Assembly: GCF_005938645.2 (NCBI RefSeq)
Contig: NZ_CP042171.1
Coordinates: 3,410,001-3,474,000 of the forward strand
DNA length: 64,000 nucleotides
From: Pedobacter sp. KBS0701
GTDB lineage: Bacteria; Bacteroidota; Bacteroidia; Sphingobacteriales; Sphingobacteriaceae
Direction of reading: 5' to 3'
Shown one piece after another: positions 48,432 to 57,330 of the stretch (within the stretch, counting starts at the first letter, position 1; the number at the start of each line of letters is the position of its first letter). The notes under the pieces are model-generated. The model ran no database searches, was not told the origin of the DNA, and saw nothing but the letters and a program-made list of their open reading frames with translations. The translations under genes were made by a program, and so were the position numbers.

Positions 48432-49691
48432 TTATATTTTAGTTCCGTATGCACCAACAAATGTTGATGGTGAAGGTGAGCTATAGGTGATACCATTTTT
48501 CATTGTAATTCCGGCCTGGTGATGGCGGATAAAATTAGTGATGCCTTTACCCAAAGCCGGTGAGTTGCCTTGCAGGTGAAAATCCCATGCCGTATTGAAA
48601 TCCGCATTGGTAACTGCTGTGTTTAGAGGATAGTTCACAAATTTAGGATCATTAGCCCCTGCAACATTGCTGATCAGATCGTTTTTACCACCCACAATAT
48701 CGCCGGTTGGCTGAAACTGATTTACAGTCGCCTGATCGAAGCCATAATACCAGTTATTGCTATAAGCAGAACGGCTATCTTCAGGCTTTTTTGGATCTCT
48801 TTTCACACCAAAACGGGTATTGGCGAAAAGATTATTATACAGATCGGCACGCACTGTGCTCTCCAGCCAGATCGATCCGCCTTTTGCAGTTGGTCTTCTC
48901 CAGCCCGTATTCACCATGGTATTGTTATAGGCAATAATATAAGCTTGTGGTGTTTTATCACCGGTGTTAGATAATTTTAAGGCATTGGTATTGGTGCTAT
49001 AAACCAAATTATAGGCTATATCCGCCAAACAGCCCGATTTAAAGTTCATAGCTTCTCCTCCTGTTACGCCTGTAGTATAAAACACATTATTGGCAAAAAT
49101 AATCTTTCCACCTTCAATGTAAGTACAATCTTCCTGGAGGTTTCTGAATATACTATTTTGAACCACTAATTTGCCATTAGCATTGGCAAACCAGAGTGCA
49201 GGTAAGTTTTCTCCGGCTTTTGCTTTATAAAGTCCCATTTTAACCGATGTTGAAGCATCTGAAGTAGTTGATCCGGCATATTCAAGAATTACATGATCAA
49301 GCACCAGTTCCTCGCATGTTGGGCCAGCCAAAATACCGCCCCAAAGCTTTCCGAATTTTTTTGATGAGGTTTTATAAAATTCATTTACCGTAAACTTAAT
49401 CGGATTTTCTGCAGTTCCAAGTGCATACAGATTGCCTTTTATAACAATTTCTGGTTTCGCAACCGTATCCATCAGCACCGTCACCCCCTCTTCAATTGTT
49501 AGCGTTTTACCTTCGGGGATTATAATATCGCCTTTGATTACCTGCGTACTGCCTTTTGCCCAAACCCCGAAAACCTCACCAATTGCCGAGCCATCAACGG
49601 CAGTGGTATCAACATCTATATTGGCTTTTTCACATCCTGCCAAGGCCAGCACAACAAGGATTAATAATTTAAAAATCTGTTTTGATTTCAT
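48432..49691 (-). CDS. right-handed beta-helix lipoprotein
   Basis: The 419-residue lipoprotein has Cys at residue 20 (LALAGCEKA). Repeated strand-turn units follow: GDIIIPEGKTLTIEEGVTVL, IKGNLYALGTAENPIKFT, LVVQNSIFRNLQEDCTYIEG and IAYNLVYSTNTNALKLSN, typical of parallel beta-helix proteins. No lyase catalytic set is evident, so binding is more likely than catalysis. It sits between the TonB receptor (22 bp upstream) and phytase (1 bp downstream), and resembles in architecture the lipoprotein at 19738. It may be a surface binding partner of the receptor. Confidence 0.82.
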   Translation of the reverse strand: MKSKQIFKLLILVVLALAGCEKANIDVDTTAVDGSAIGEVFGVWAKGSTQVIKGDIIIPEGKTLTIEEGVTVLMDTVAKPEIVIKGNLYALGTAENPIKFTVNEFYKTSSKKFGKLWGGILAGPTCEELVLDHVILEYAGSTTSDASTSVKMGLYKAKAGENLPALWFANANGKLVVQNSIFRNLQEDCTYIEGGKIIFANNVFYTTGVTGGEAMNFKSGCLADIAYNLVYSTNTNALKLSNTGDKTPQAYIIAYNNTMVNTGWRRPTAKGGSIWLESTVRADLYNNLFANTRFGVKRDPKKPEDSRSAYSNNWYYGFDQATVNQFQPTGDIVGGKNDLISNVAGANDPKFVNYPLNTAVTNADFNTAWDFHLQGNSPALGKGITNFIRHHQAGITMKNGITYSSPSPSTFVGAYGTKI

Positions 49692-49713
49692 GTCTTTGTT
49701 TCTTTAAATGCTA

Positions 49714-52491
49714 TTAATTAAATTTATACCTAAAGCCAATAAGATAATTCTGGCCATAATAATCGCTTCTGATCAAGGTGTTTCCATTTTTAACCAAATC
49801 TTCTTTGATATCGTTATTTGCCGGGTTTGTACCTTTTATAAATAGTTTTGTTGGTGTATTTAAAATGTTGTTGGCTTTTACAAAAACACTAATCCCACCT
49901 TTAAAACGCTTCTCTGCAGATGCATCCACCTGTACAAATCCTTCCTGCCACAAATCGTTATTTAAGAATTGTGAAACGGTATTGATGCGCGGTCCCGTAT
50001 AGGCACCGGCAACCTGAGCATCCCAGCCTTTTTTGGTGTCTTTAAACAATATGGAAAGGTTAGCAATATGCGCAGACTGACCATAAAGCGGACGTTCCTG
50101 GTTTACATTGGCAGGCTCGGTATCTCCGGTAGCGCTATTAATAACCCTGGTGGTTTTGGTGGTGTTGATGCGAGAATGGGTATAGGTATAATTGGCCTTT
50201 ACACCTATTTTACTGAAATATTTGATGTAATCTACCTCTGCTCCATAGTTATTGGCCGTACCAAAGTTTCCCGGACTATAATAAATATCCTGACCGCGAA
50301 CGGCATCGGCCTGAAAGGTATATTCAATTGGATTTTTTATCCTTTTGTAGAACGCACCAACCAATAGTTGCTCGGAAGCGCCAGGAAAAAGCTCGTACCT
50401 TAAATCGAAATTATCAGCCAGTGCACGTTGAAGATTAGGATTACCACGTTCCTGGAATTCTTCATTTACAACTTTTCCGGGAACAATTTCGTAAAAACCC
50501 GGACGGTTAAGTGCTTTGTAATAAGAAGCATGTAACTGCGCTTTTTCTGTTAAAAAGTATTTTGCAGTTAAACTCGGTAATACATCGGTATAAATCTGGT
50601 TTCCTTTTGGAAAAGATTCTCCTGCCGGAAAAAGAAGATTATAACCCTGGTTGGTATGTTCTACTCTTGCACCACCAATGACTTCTAACTTAGCTGAAGT
50701 ATATTTAAACATGCCATAACCAGAAGTGGTTTGCTCAGTTGCATCGTAGGTAAGGGAATTGGCTACTGCACCTGTTGGATTGCTTACTACCAGATTCAGG
50801 TCGGTATAATTTTGGAAATTTACACCATAAATATCATTTGCATGATCTGCTCCCTGAGCCATATTGTAATTATTAAAGAAGCTGCTTCTTTGTTTATCGC
50901 GGTATAAACCTCCTGCCATAATATCCAGCTTATGGTCTCCTAATAAAACATGGTAAGTCAGATCAAGATAACCAGCTAAGTCTTCGTCGGTATTGCGTTC
51001 CCATCTGCGCGTAACCGGATTGGTATTGACCAAATTGGTACGTTTGCGTTGAAAATTCTGCTCCAACCCATTCAAACTGATACTGGTATTTTCGGGTACA
51101 TCGTTTTTCGCCGAAGAATAAACAGCCGACCATTGCACCTTAAATTTATCATCAAAAAATTTATGGTCGCCATGCAGCGTAGAATTGTAAATCTGCTGCT
51201 TCGTTAAACGGCTACGGGTATCAAAAACCAACTGTGCATTTCCTACTACAGGATCATAATCCTTGTTATAAGTTGTGGTTACGGCATCTCTAACCTGTTG
51301 ATTTTTCAAATTAACGTATACATTATAAAAACTGATCTGATGGTCTTTGTTAAAAACATAATCAATTTTCCCGTGCAAACCGGTACGCTGCTGTTGTTCA
51401 GAAAACTCACGGTAACTTTTACTGGTAATTGTAGCATAAGCATCTGTACCAACAACCGAATTATTGTAGAAAGTACTATTGCTTCCGCGGTAGGTATTCT
51501 GATAACTACCTGCCAGTACTACACCGAGTTTATTATCCAAAAAGCGTTTACTTAAAGATAAACTTCCGATTAAATTAGGTGCAGGATTTTTATATTTATA
51601 ATCGAGTGTTCCCTTGCTAAAATCGTTTTGTGTAGCATTGTAATTTTTTCCGTTTACTTCATACGGTGATTTATAATTAATATCTGAAGCGTTGTAACTG
51701 GTAAACTTACGATCGAAAAACAACTGACTGTAACCAGTAGAAATGTTGGCATTCACCTGTAACTGACCAGGTGCATTTTTCATCACCATATTAATCGCGC
51801 CGCCAATCGCATCACCCTCTAAATTTGGCGTAAGGGTTTTGTACACCTCTAAACGATCGAGTAAATCAGCAGGGAAAAGATCCAGCGGAACATAACGGTA
51901 TTTATTATCCGGACTCGGGATTTTAACGCCATTTACCAAAGTATAATTATAGCGTTTATCCATTCCCCTTAATATGGCGTACTGTCCATCCCCATTACTA
52001 TTGCGCTCTATAGATACCCCCGAAATGCGTTGCATCACATTTGCCACCGTTAAATCTGGTGAAATTTCAATGGCCTTCCCTGATACGATATTCATTAACT
52101 GCGGGGCATTTTTTTCTAAACGTCTGGCCCCCTGATCGGTAGAACTCACGGCATTTGACTTAATGGTGATATCGTCAAGGCTTTTCGAATCGCTCTCCAT
52201 GTAGAACTTTAAGTGATCGTTATCTTCTTTCAATATCACTAAAGTTTTTTCGATGGTTCTGTAGGTAATGTAGCTTACACTAATTTTGGCAGCACCCACT
52301 TTTACATCCTTAAATTCGAAGGTACCGTCCAATCCGGTATTCGTTACACGCCTTGGGTTTTCTAAAACCACTGTTGCACCTACAATGGCTTCTCCAGTTT
52401 GCTTATCGTAAACGTGGCCTTTCAGTTTTGTGGCATGAGCAGTGCCTGCACAAAAAAGAAGTAAAAACAGAATTTGTAATAATTTATTCAT
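49714..52491 (-). CDS. TonB-dependent receptor with carboxypeptidase-regulatory domain
   Basis: The 925-residue receptor has a signal peptide (1-20, ending GTAHA), a CarboxypepD_reg domain (about 22-100: KLKGHVYDKQTGEAIVGATV), a plug (about 130-245: NVMQRISGVSIERNSNGDGQ, YAILRGMDKRYN, EGDAIGGAINMVMK) and a barrel ending IGFRYKFN. It is neither SusC-like in length nor paired with SusD. Encoded upstream of the beta-helix lipoprotein and phytase, it probably imports phytate-derived or other phosphate compounds. Receptor genes next to beta-propeller phytase genes are known from other bacteria. Confidence 0.92.
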   Translation of the reverse strand: MNKLLQILFLLLFCAGTAHATKLKGHVYDKQTGEAIVGATVVLENPRRVTNTGLDGTFEFKDVKVGAAKISVSYITYRTIEKTLVILKEDNDHLKFYMESDSKSLDDITIKSNAVSSTDQGARRLEKNAPQLMNIVSGKAIEISPDLTVANVMQRISGVSIERNSNGDGQYAILRGMDKRYNYTLVNGVKIPSPDNKYRYVPLDLFPADLLDRLEVYKTLTPNLEGDAIGGAINMVMKNAPGQLQVNANISTGYSQLFFDRKFTSYNASDINYKSPYEVNGKNYNATQNDFSKGTLDYKYKNPAPNLIGSLSLSKRFLDNKLGVVLAGSYQNTYRGSNSTFYNNSVVGTDAYATITSKSYREFSEQQQRTGLHGKIDYVFNKDHQISFYNVYVNLKNQQVRDAVTTTYNKDYDPVVGNAQLVFDTRSRLTKQQIYNSTLHGDHKFFDDKFKVQWSAVYSSAKNDVPENTSISLNGLEQNFQRKRTNLVNTNPVTRRWERNTDEDLAGYLDLTYHVLLGDHKLDIMAGGLYRDKQRSSFFNNYNMAQGADHANDIYGVNFQNYTDLNLVVSNPTGAVANSLTYDATEQTTSGYGMFKYTSAKLEVIGGARVEHTNQGYNLLFPAGESFPKGNQIYTDVLPSLTAKYFLTEKAQLHASYYKALNRPGFYEIVPGKVVNEEFQERGNPNLQRALADNFDLRYELFPGASEQLLVGAFYKRIKNPIEYTFQADAVRGQDIYYSPGNFGTANNYGAEVDYIKYFSKIGVKANYTYTHSRINTTKTTRVINSATGDTEPANVNQERPLYGQSAHIANLSILFKDTKKGWDAQVAGAYTGPRINTVSQFLNNDLWQEGFVQVDASAEKRFKGGISVFVKANNILNTPTKLFIKGTNPANNDIKEDLVKNGNTLIRSDYYGQNYLIGFRYKFN

Positions 52492-52530
52492 TGTGTTTGG
52501 TCATGTCTTTTTTATAATCGACGAAACAAA

Positions 52531-52542
52531 GGTGTATACACC
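52531..52542. promoter_or_regulatory. 12-bp perfect palindrome upstream of the receptor
   Basis: GGTGTATACACC lies 40 bp before the receptor start. A second symmetric site, TTAACAAATTGTTAA (52690-52704), lies near the regulator end of the same gap. Either could bind the HTH regulator encoded upstream; this is inference. Confidence 0.3.
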
Positions 52543-52753
52543 GGATTACACAAAGAAATTATCGAGGTTACATAAAGGCAACAGCGTTACAATATGCATA
52601 GATCAAAAGGCAACATAAAAACACAAAATATTGATTATAAACAAATTAAACACATCTCAATACGCCGTTATGTTTGTATTACCGTTACATTAACAAATTG
52701 TTAAGCTGCAAAAATCGCTAAGAACAGGCCGTAGATTACAGCAGATGTAACGG

Positions 52754-54358
52754 TTATAATGCCTGGATAAATGCTGATAAGTTATCGCCTTGTGCCAGAT
52801 TCAGCTTTTTCCTTAGCCTATATCTCGATACCCTTAAGCTATCGGTAGATATACCGAGTAAAGTTGCAATATCAGCTGAATCGAGATTCATTTTCAATAA
52901 TGCAATCAGGCGCATATCGGCCGAGGTAAGCTCATGGCTATATTTTTTTAGGCTTTCGAGAAATTGATGGTGAACTTGTTCGAAAGCCAGCGTAAATTCC
53001 TTCCAGTTGCGTTCATGGTTAAAACTCTGATTAATCTCGGCCAGAATCTGGTTCATCTGCTTTTTCTGATCCCGTTTATCCTCTTTCACCATCGCTTGTA
53101 AGGTACTTCTTAGATTTTCTAAAAATTGGTTATGCTTAATCAGATTTAAAGTATGGGTAGATAGCTCCCTGCTTTTAACCTCCAGCAATTGTTTCAGATT
53201 TTGTTCTTCAAGTTGAAGATTTTTGAGCTCGAGACTGGTCATGCCGTGCTCTATGGCCTTCTGCCTCGCCAGCATCTGTTGATCTCTTAATTTTAAACGT
53301 TGCCTGCTGAAAATAACAAAACCCAAAACAACCAATAATATCACCACAATGGTGGCAGAAAAAGCAATAATCCTGTTCATCTTCCGGTCGTTTTTCAGTT
53401 TATTAATCTCCTCAGATTTTTTATTAATATCGTAAAGCACCTGTAAAAAGGCCACCTGCCGGGCCCCATCTTCCGAATACAGATCAATAGTGTACTTATA
53501 CCCAAGTTTTACATAGTGGTAGGCGCTGTCCATATTGTTTAACAGTTCATAAGCTTTGCCCAAATCTCTGCAGCAGGAACTCAACTGATAAATATTACCC
53601 ATCTTTTGGGCCAGTTTCAAGGCAGTTTCAGTTTGCTCAATACTTTCTTTATACCGGCCGGTTTTACGCAGGATATCACCTAGATTATTAATTACCTCAA
53701 TACTTCCCAAATTATTATGATCTTCCTGATAGAGATTTAACGACTGTTTAAAATGCACATAAGCAGAATCGTAATGTTCCAGGTCTTCATATATGCTGCC
53801 CAGGTTTTCGTGTATTTTTGCAGCTTCACTTTTATCGTTAACTTTTTCACTAATTTTTAAGGCCAGTTTTTGATAGTAAAATGCACTGTCGTAAAGTTGT
53901 CTTTTCTCGTACAACTGCCCGATGTTACCCAGAACGGTTACCTGTCCGGTTAAGTTATTCGATTTTTTATAAATGCCAAGAGCATTACTATAGCTATGCA
54001 TGGCCTTGTCTTTCTGCTTCATATAATAGTAGAGCACCCCGGCATCGTTAAGATTAGCGGCCAATAAAAGCGATTGACTGGCATTACCGAATATTTTATC
54101 TGCTTTTAAGAAGAATTCTAAAGATTGACTAAAATGGCCTTGTGTATAACAAATCTTGCCCATCTGCTGCAAACATTTGCCCTCTAAAAGTTCATCGTTA
54201 TCGTCGATGGCTTTAGCATATATTTTTTTTAATTGAGCCAGGGCTGCAGTCGGATCTTTTTGATTTAGCGTAATAATCGATTCGAATCTGTCGCCCCGGG
54301 CGTAAGTATTCGTAATGAAGAATAGAAAAAATATAAGAACACAAATGGGTTTGGTCAT
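52754..54358 (-). CDS. membrane TPR protein with C-terminal LuxR-like helix-turn-helix
   Basis: ATG 54358 opens a signal segment (MTKPICVLIFFLFFITNTYA), giving 534 residues. Five to six TPR repeats follow in the periplasm (about 25-300: LGNIGQLYEKRQLYDSAFYY, IHENLGSIYEDLEHYDSAYV and the like), then a membrane helix (about 328-350: IIAFSATIVVILLVVLGFVI), a coiled coil (about 355-420) and a C-terminal helix-turn-helix (about 475-534: LTSADMRLIALLKMNLDSAD, IATLLGISTDSLRVSRYRLR). This layout senses outside and binds DNA inside. It lies upstream of the phytase operon on the same strand and is its likely controller. Confidence 0.88.
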   Translation of the reverse strand: MTKPICVLIFFLFFITNTYARGDRFESIITLNQKDPTAALAQLKKIYAKAIDDNDELLEGKCLQQMGKICYTQGHFSQSLEFFLKADKIFGNASQSLLLAANLNDAGVLYYYMKQKDKAMHSYSNALGIYKKSNNLTGQVTVLGNIGQLYEKRQLYDSAFYYQKLALKISEKVNDKSEAAKIHENLGSIYEDLEHYDSAYVHFKQSLNLYQEDHNNLGSIEVINNLGDILRKTGRYKESIEQTETALKLAQKMGNIYQLSSCCRDLGKAYELLNNMDSAYHYVKLGYKYTIDLYSEDGARQVAFLQVLYDINKKSEEINKLKNDRKMNRIIAFSATIVVILLVVLGFVIFSRQRLKLRDQQMLARQKAIEHGMTSLELKNLQLEEQNLKQLLEVKSRELSTHTLNLIKHNQFLENLRSTLQAMVKEDKRDQKKQMNQILAEINQSFNHERNWKEFTLAFEQVHHQFLESLKKYSHELTSADMRLIALLKMNLDSADIATLLGISTDSLRVSRYRLRKKLNLAQGDNLSAFIQAL

Positions 54359-54559
54359 GTTAAAATCAATTATATCAGACAATTCCGGACAAAGAAAGAG
54401 CACCCATGTTAACTTAAGGTTAAGTTGAAGAATTAAGTGATGAATGTTAAATCCAATTTCAAATCGGATTTTAAGCGATATTTTTGTAATTCAGAATAAA
54501 AATCAATGTTAATGAATCTCCTCAAGAAGCTGTATCATAAATGTAATTCAATCCAATTT

Positions 54560-54629
54560 GTCACGTTGAGCCTGTAGAAATGCCTTGTAAGACATTTAAA
54601 ACAGGTCCTTCGACAAGCTCAGGATGACA
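54560..54629. repeat. dispersed palindromic repeat
   Basis: GTCACGTTGAGCCTGTAGAA at the left and TCCTTCGACAAGCTCAGGATGACA at the right form an imperfect inverted repeat of the GTCA...TGAC family. Confidence 0.75.
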
Positions 54630-54714
54630 ATTCTATATTTTTGAGAAAGCTTCATCCGCTTAAGGGATAAGAATAAAACATGGAGGGATTCGGCGAAATA
54701 AAGTACCGGTGTTC

Positions 54715-54836
54715 AATAAACCCGACCGACAGCGTTATTCCGATTTTAGGATGATTTGTATTTTGAGCGTATTTTTATCGGGATTAAGCAAAGGGCGGGG
54801 CTGATGTAACCGAAGCACTACAGGTACTGCTTTTCT
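54715..54836 (-). repeat. second dispersed repeat family, copy B (inverted)
   Basis: AATAAACCCGACCGACAGCG, then ATCGGGATTAAGCAAAGGGC and AACCGAAGCAC, is the reverse complement of copy A at 46961-47056 with substitutions and a longer middle. The two copies flank the phytase locus. The rest of the gap 54359-55128 holds a doubtful 53-codon frame and no supported gene. Confidence 0.75.
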
Positions 54837-55128
54837 AAAAGATAGAATTATTGAAATTATATTCATGAAAATCCCTTTTTATAGAGTTTTACCCTCCATT
54901 AACTGTTTTCGTGTCAGATGGGAACATCAGAAACCACAGGTAACCATCGTATGGATGATACGGCCTCTTTTTAAAAACATCTCCGATTCATTTAATTCTG
55001 CCTTATCTCACTGCAAAGCTCATTAATCAGTTATGCAGCAAACAACTTCACTTGCCAATAACCAGTTAAACAATTAACCTGTTAACCCCTAACAAATGAA
55101 CTAATGACTAATGACTAATGAACCAACA

Positions 55129-55596
55129 CTACAGCGGATAAGCGGTTTCACTTTTTGGCTCTGAAAGTACAAAGTAGCTCTGAACGGTTGTAATATTGGG
55201 GAGTGTAGCCAGTTTATTCCGTAAAAATTCATGATAGGCATCCATATCTTTAGTTGCAATACGGAGAATAAAATCATGAGCCCCGGTCATTTGAAGGCAT
55301 TCCATTACTTCCCCGAATTTAGAAACTTCGGTTTCGAATTCGATCAGGGTTTTAGCAGTATGCTCTTTCAGTAATACATGTGAAAAAGCAATCAGGTTTC
55401 TATTTATTTTTTTCCGATCAAGAATCGCCACAATTCTTTTGATATAACCTTGTTCTTTTAATCTCCTGATGCGTTCGTGTATGGTTGCTATAGACTTGTG
55501 CAGCTTTAAAGATATCTCTTTATGGGTCAATGCGGCATCATGCTGCAGCAATTTTAATATTTCGATGTCAACCTGATCTAAATCTCCGTGTATCAT
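55129..55596 (-). CDS. Lrp/AsnC family transcriptional regulator
   Basis: The 155-residue regulator has an N-terminal helix-turn-helix (about 6-55: VDIEILKLLQHDAALTHKEI, LHKSIATIHERIRRLKEQGY) and a C-terminal amino-acid-binding RAM domain (about 68-145: VMECLQMTGAHDFILRIATK). It is divergent from a cysteine-synthase-like gene with a 197-bp gap, and probably responds to an amino acid to control that gene and itself. Confidence 0.94.
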   Translation of the reverse strand: MIHGDLDQVDIEILKLLQHDAALTHKEISLKLHKSIATIHERIRRLKEQGYIKRIVAILDRKKINRNLIAFSHVLLKEHTAKTLIEFETEVSKFGEVMECLQMTGAHDFILRIATKDMDAYHEFLRNKLATLPNITTVQSYFVLSEPKSETAYPL

Positions 55597-55638
55597 GTTC
55601 GCTGATGAATGAAAAAAAATATAATGGACATTAAAAAA

Positions 55639-55654
55639 TTCAGCTTAAACTGAA
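55639..55654. promoter_or_regulatory. near-perfect 16-bp palindrome, candidate Lrp site
   Basis: TTCAGCTTAAACTGAA matches its reverse complement at 14 of 16 positions and has the AT-rich centre common in Lrp-family sites. It lies 43 bp upstream of the lrp-like start in the divergent gap. Confidence 0.4.
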
Positions 55655-55793
55655 ATAAAAACTAATAATAGACCAAAAAAACAGAAAATTTATGTAAAAA
55701 ACAACTTGTATTGACACAAATAAGAATAATACGGAGTTTTACCGAAATTTTAATAATCAAAGTTGCTTTATCTGATTGATTTAAAAAATAGCC

Positions 55794-56840
55794 ATGAATA
55801 CCTTAACAGCAAATGAAATGATTTCTACAAAACAAGGGAAATTCGAACATTTATCGCTTCTGGTTGGTAATACACCAATGTTGGAGCTTACTTATACTTA
55901 CCAGGGAAGTACAGGTAAAATTTATGTTAAATGTGAGCATTATAACCTAACAGGCAGTATTAAGGACAGGATGGCGCTTTACACCTTGAAAAAAGCTTAT
56001 GCTGAAGGCAAAATCAAAGCCGGAGATCGTATTGTTGAGGCTACCAGCGGTAACACCGGCATTGCATTTGCAGCAATAGGCAAAGCCTTAGGTCATCCGG
56101 TAACCATCATTATGCCCAACTGGTTGAGCAAAGAGCGCATGGATATTATTAAAAGTTTAGGTGCTGAAATTATTCTGGTGAGCAAAGAAGAAGGTGGATT
56201 TATCGGTAGCATTAAACTTGCAGAAGAGATGGCTGCAAACAATCCGGATATCTTTTTACCAAAACAGTTCGAAAATATTGCCAATCCAGAAGCACACGAA
56301 CATACCACAGGTAAGGAAATCTGGGGGCAATTGCAATTGAAAAATCTATCGCCCGATGCTTTTGTTGCCGGAGTAGGCACTGGAGGAACCATCATGGGCG
56401 TAGGTAATTTTTTAAGAAAGCAAAACGCTGAGATTAAAATACACCCACTTGAACCTGCAGAATCACCTACTTTAACTACGGGTTATAAAGTAGGCAGCCA
56501 CAGAATCCAGGGCATTTCTGATGAGTTCATTCCAGAAATTGTTAAACTGAGCGAACTGGATGAGGTGATACAGGTAAATGATGGCGATGCCATACTAATG
56601 GCACAAAAACTAGCTGAGAAACTTGGTTTAGCGGTAGGCATATCATCAGGAGCCAATGTGATAGGTGCCATAAAACAACAGCAAAAAATGGGAATTGACA
56701 GCTGTGTAGTGACCATCTTTTCTGATAGCAACAAGAAATATTTAAGTACCGATCTCATGAAATTGGAACCAGTTAAAACAGGATACATTACCCCTGAAGT
56801 AGATTTTCTGGACTACCAGGCCTTTAGCAGATTACATTAA
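55794..56840 (+). CDS. PLP-dependent cysteine synthase family protein
   Basis: The 348-residue enzyme has the beta-family PLP fold. The PLP Lys57 lies in [11 protein letters not shown], the substrate loop is [19 protein letters not shown] (about 83-101) and the phosphate-cradle is [12 protein letters not shown] (about 200-211). By family it makes cysteine from O-acetylserine or a related donor with sulfide; cystathionine beta-synthase-like activity is the alternative. The 348-residue length is slightly long for CysK/CysM. It heads a series with the DsbD genes (24 bp, then 16 bp gaps), a sulfur/thiol theme. Confidence 0.88.
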   Translation: MNTLTANEMISTKQGKFEHLSLLVGNTPMLELTYTYQGSTGKIYVKCEHYNLTGSIKDRMALYTLKKAYAEGKIKAGDRIVEATSGNTGIAFAAIGKALGHPVTIIMPNWLSKERMDIIKSLGAEIILVSKEEGGFIGSIKLAEEMAANNPDIFLPKQFENIANPEAHEHTTGKEIWGQLQLKNLSPDAFVAGVGTGGTIMGVGNFLRKQNAEIKIHPLEPAESPTLTTGYKVGSHRIQGISDEFIPEIVKLSELDEVIQVNDGDAILMAQKLAEKLGLAVGISSGANVIGAIKQQQKMGIDSCVVTIFSDSNKKYLSTDLMKLEPVKTGYITPEVDFLDYQAFSRLH

Positions 56841-56864
56841 TCAACATAACCAATAAACCACAAC

Positions 56865-57314
56865 ATGAAAAAAATCACCTTTTTGTTCTGTACTGTATGC
56901 CTGATTAGCCTTAGTGCATATAGCCAAATTTTAAAACCCGTAACCTGGAGTTACGCCGCAAAAAAAACCGGCCCAAATACAGCTACTGTTTTCATCAAAG
57001 CTTCTGTAGATCAGGGCTGGCACCTCTATTCGCAATTTGTTAAAGATGGAGGTCCTGTTAGAACAACCTTTACTTTTCCTGCATCTGGCGCTTACACCCT
57101 GGTTGGAAAAACTACAGAACCAAAAGCGATAACCAAATTCGAATCTACTTTTAAAATGGATGTAAGCTACTTCGAAAAGTCGGTAGTTTTTCAACAAAAA
57201 GTGAAGCTAAAAGGCAAAACCGCAACCGTTAAAGGCAATGTAGAGTTTATGGTATGCGACGATAAACAATGTTTACCGCCAGAGCAGGTCGAATTTAGTA
57301 TTCCTGTAAAATAA
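56865..57314 (+). CDS. DsbD alpha-domain-like periplasmic protein
   Basis: The 149-residue protein has a signal peptide (1-20, ending SAYSQ) and an immunoglobulin-like domain matching the N-terminal domain of DsbD, with the redox Cys pair in MVCDDKQCLPP (about residues 128-138). It would accept electrons from the membrane DsbD encoded 16 bp downstream and pass them to periplasmic thiol proteins. In DsbD of Proteobacteria this domain is part of one polypeptide; here it is separate. Confidence 0.87.
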   Translation: MKKITFLFCTVCLISLSAYSQILKPVTWSYAAKKTGPNTATVFIKASVDQGWHLYSQFVKDGGPVRTTFTFPASGAYTLVGKTTEPKAITKFESTFKMDVSYFEKSVVFQQKVKLKGKTATVKGNVEFMVCDDKQCLPPEQVEFSIPVK

Positions 57315-57330
57315 TAGCGTTACCAAGAAT

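Noticed and set aside
54865..55026. 53-codon frame (MKIPFYRVLPSINCFRV...)
   Set aside because: It lies in a repeat-rich gap, has no ribosome binding site, unusual composition (Trp, Cys, His rich) and no recognisable family.
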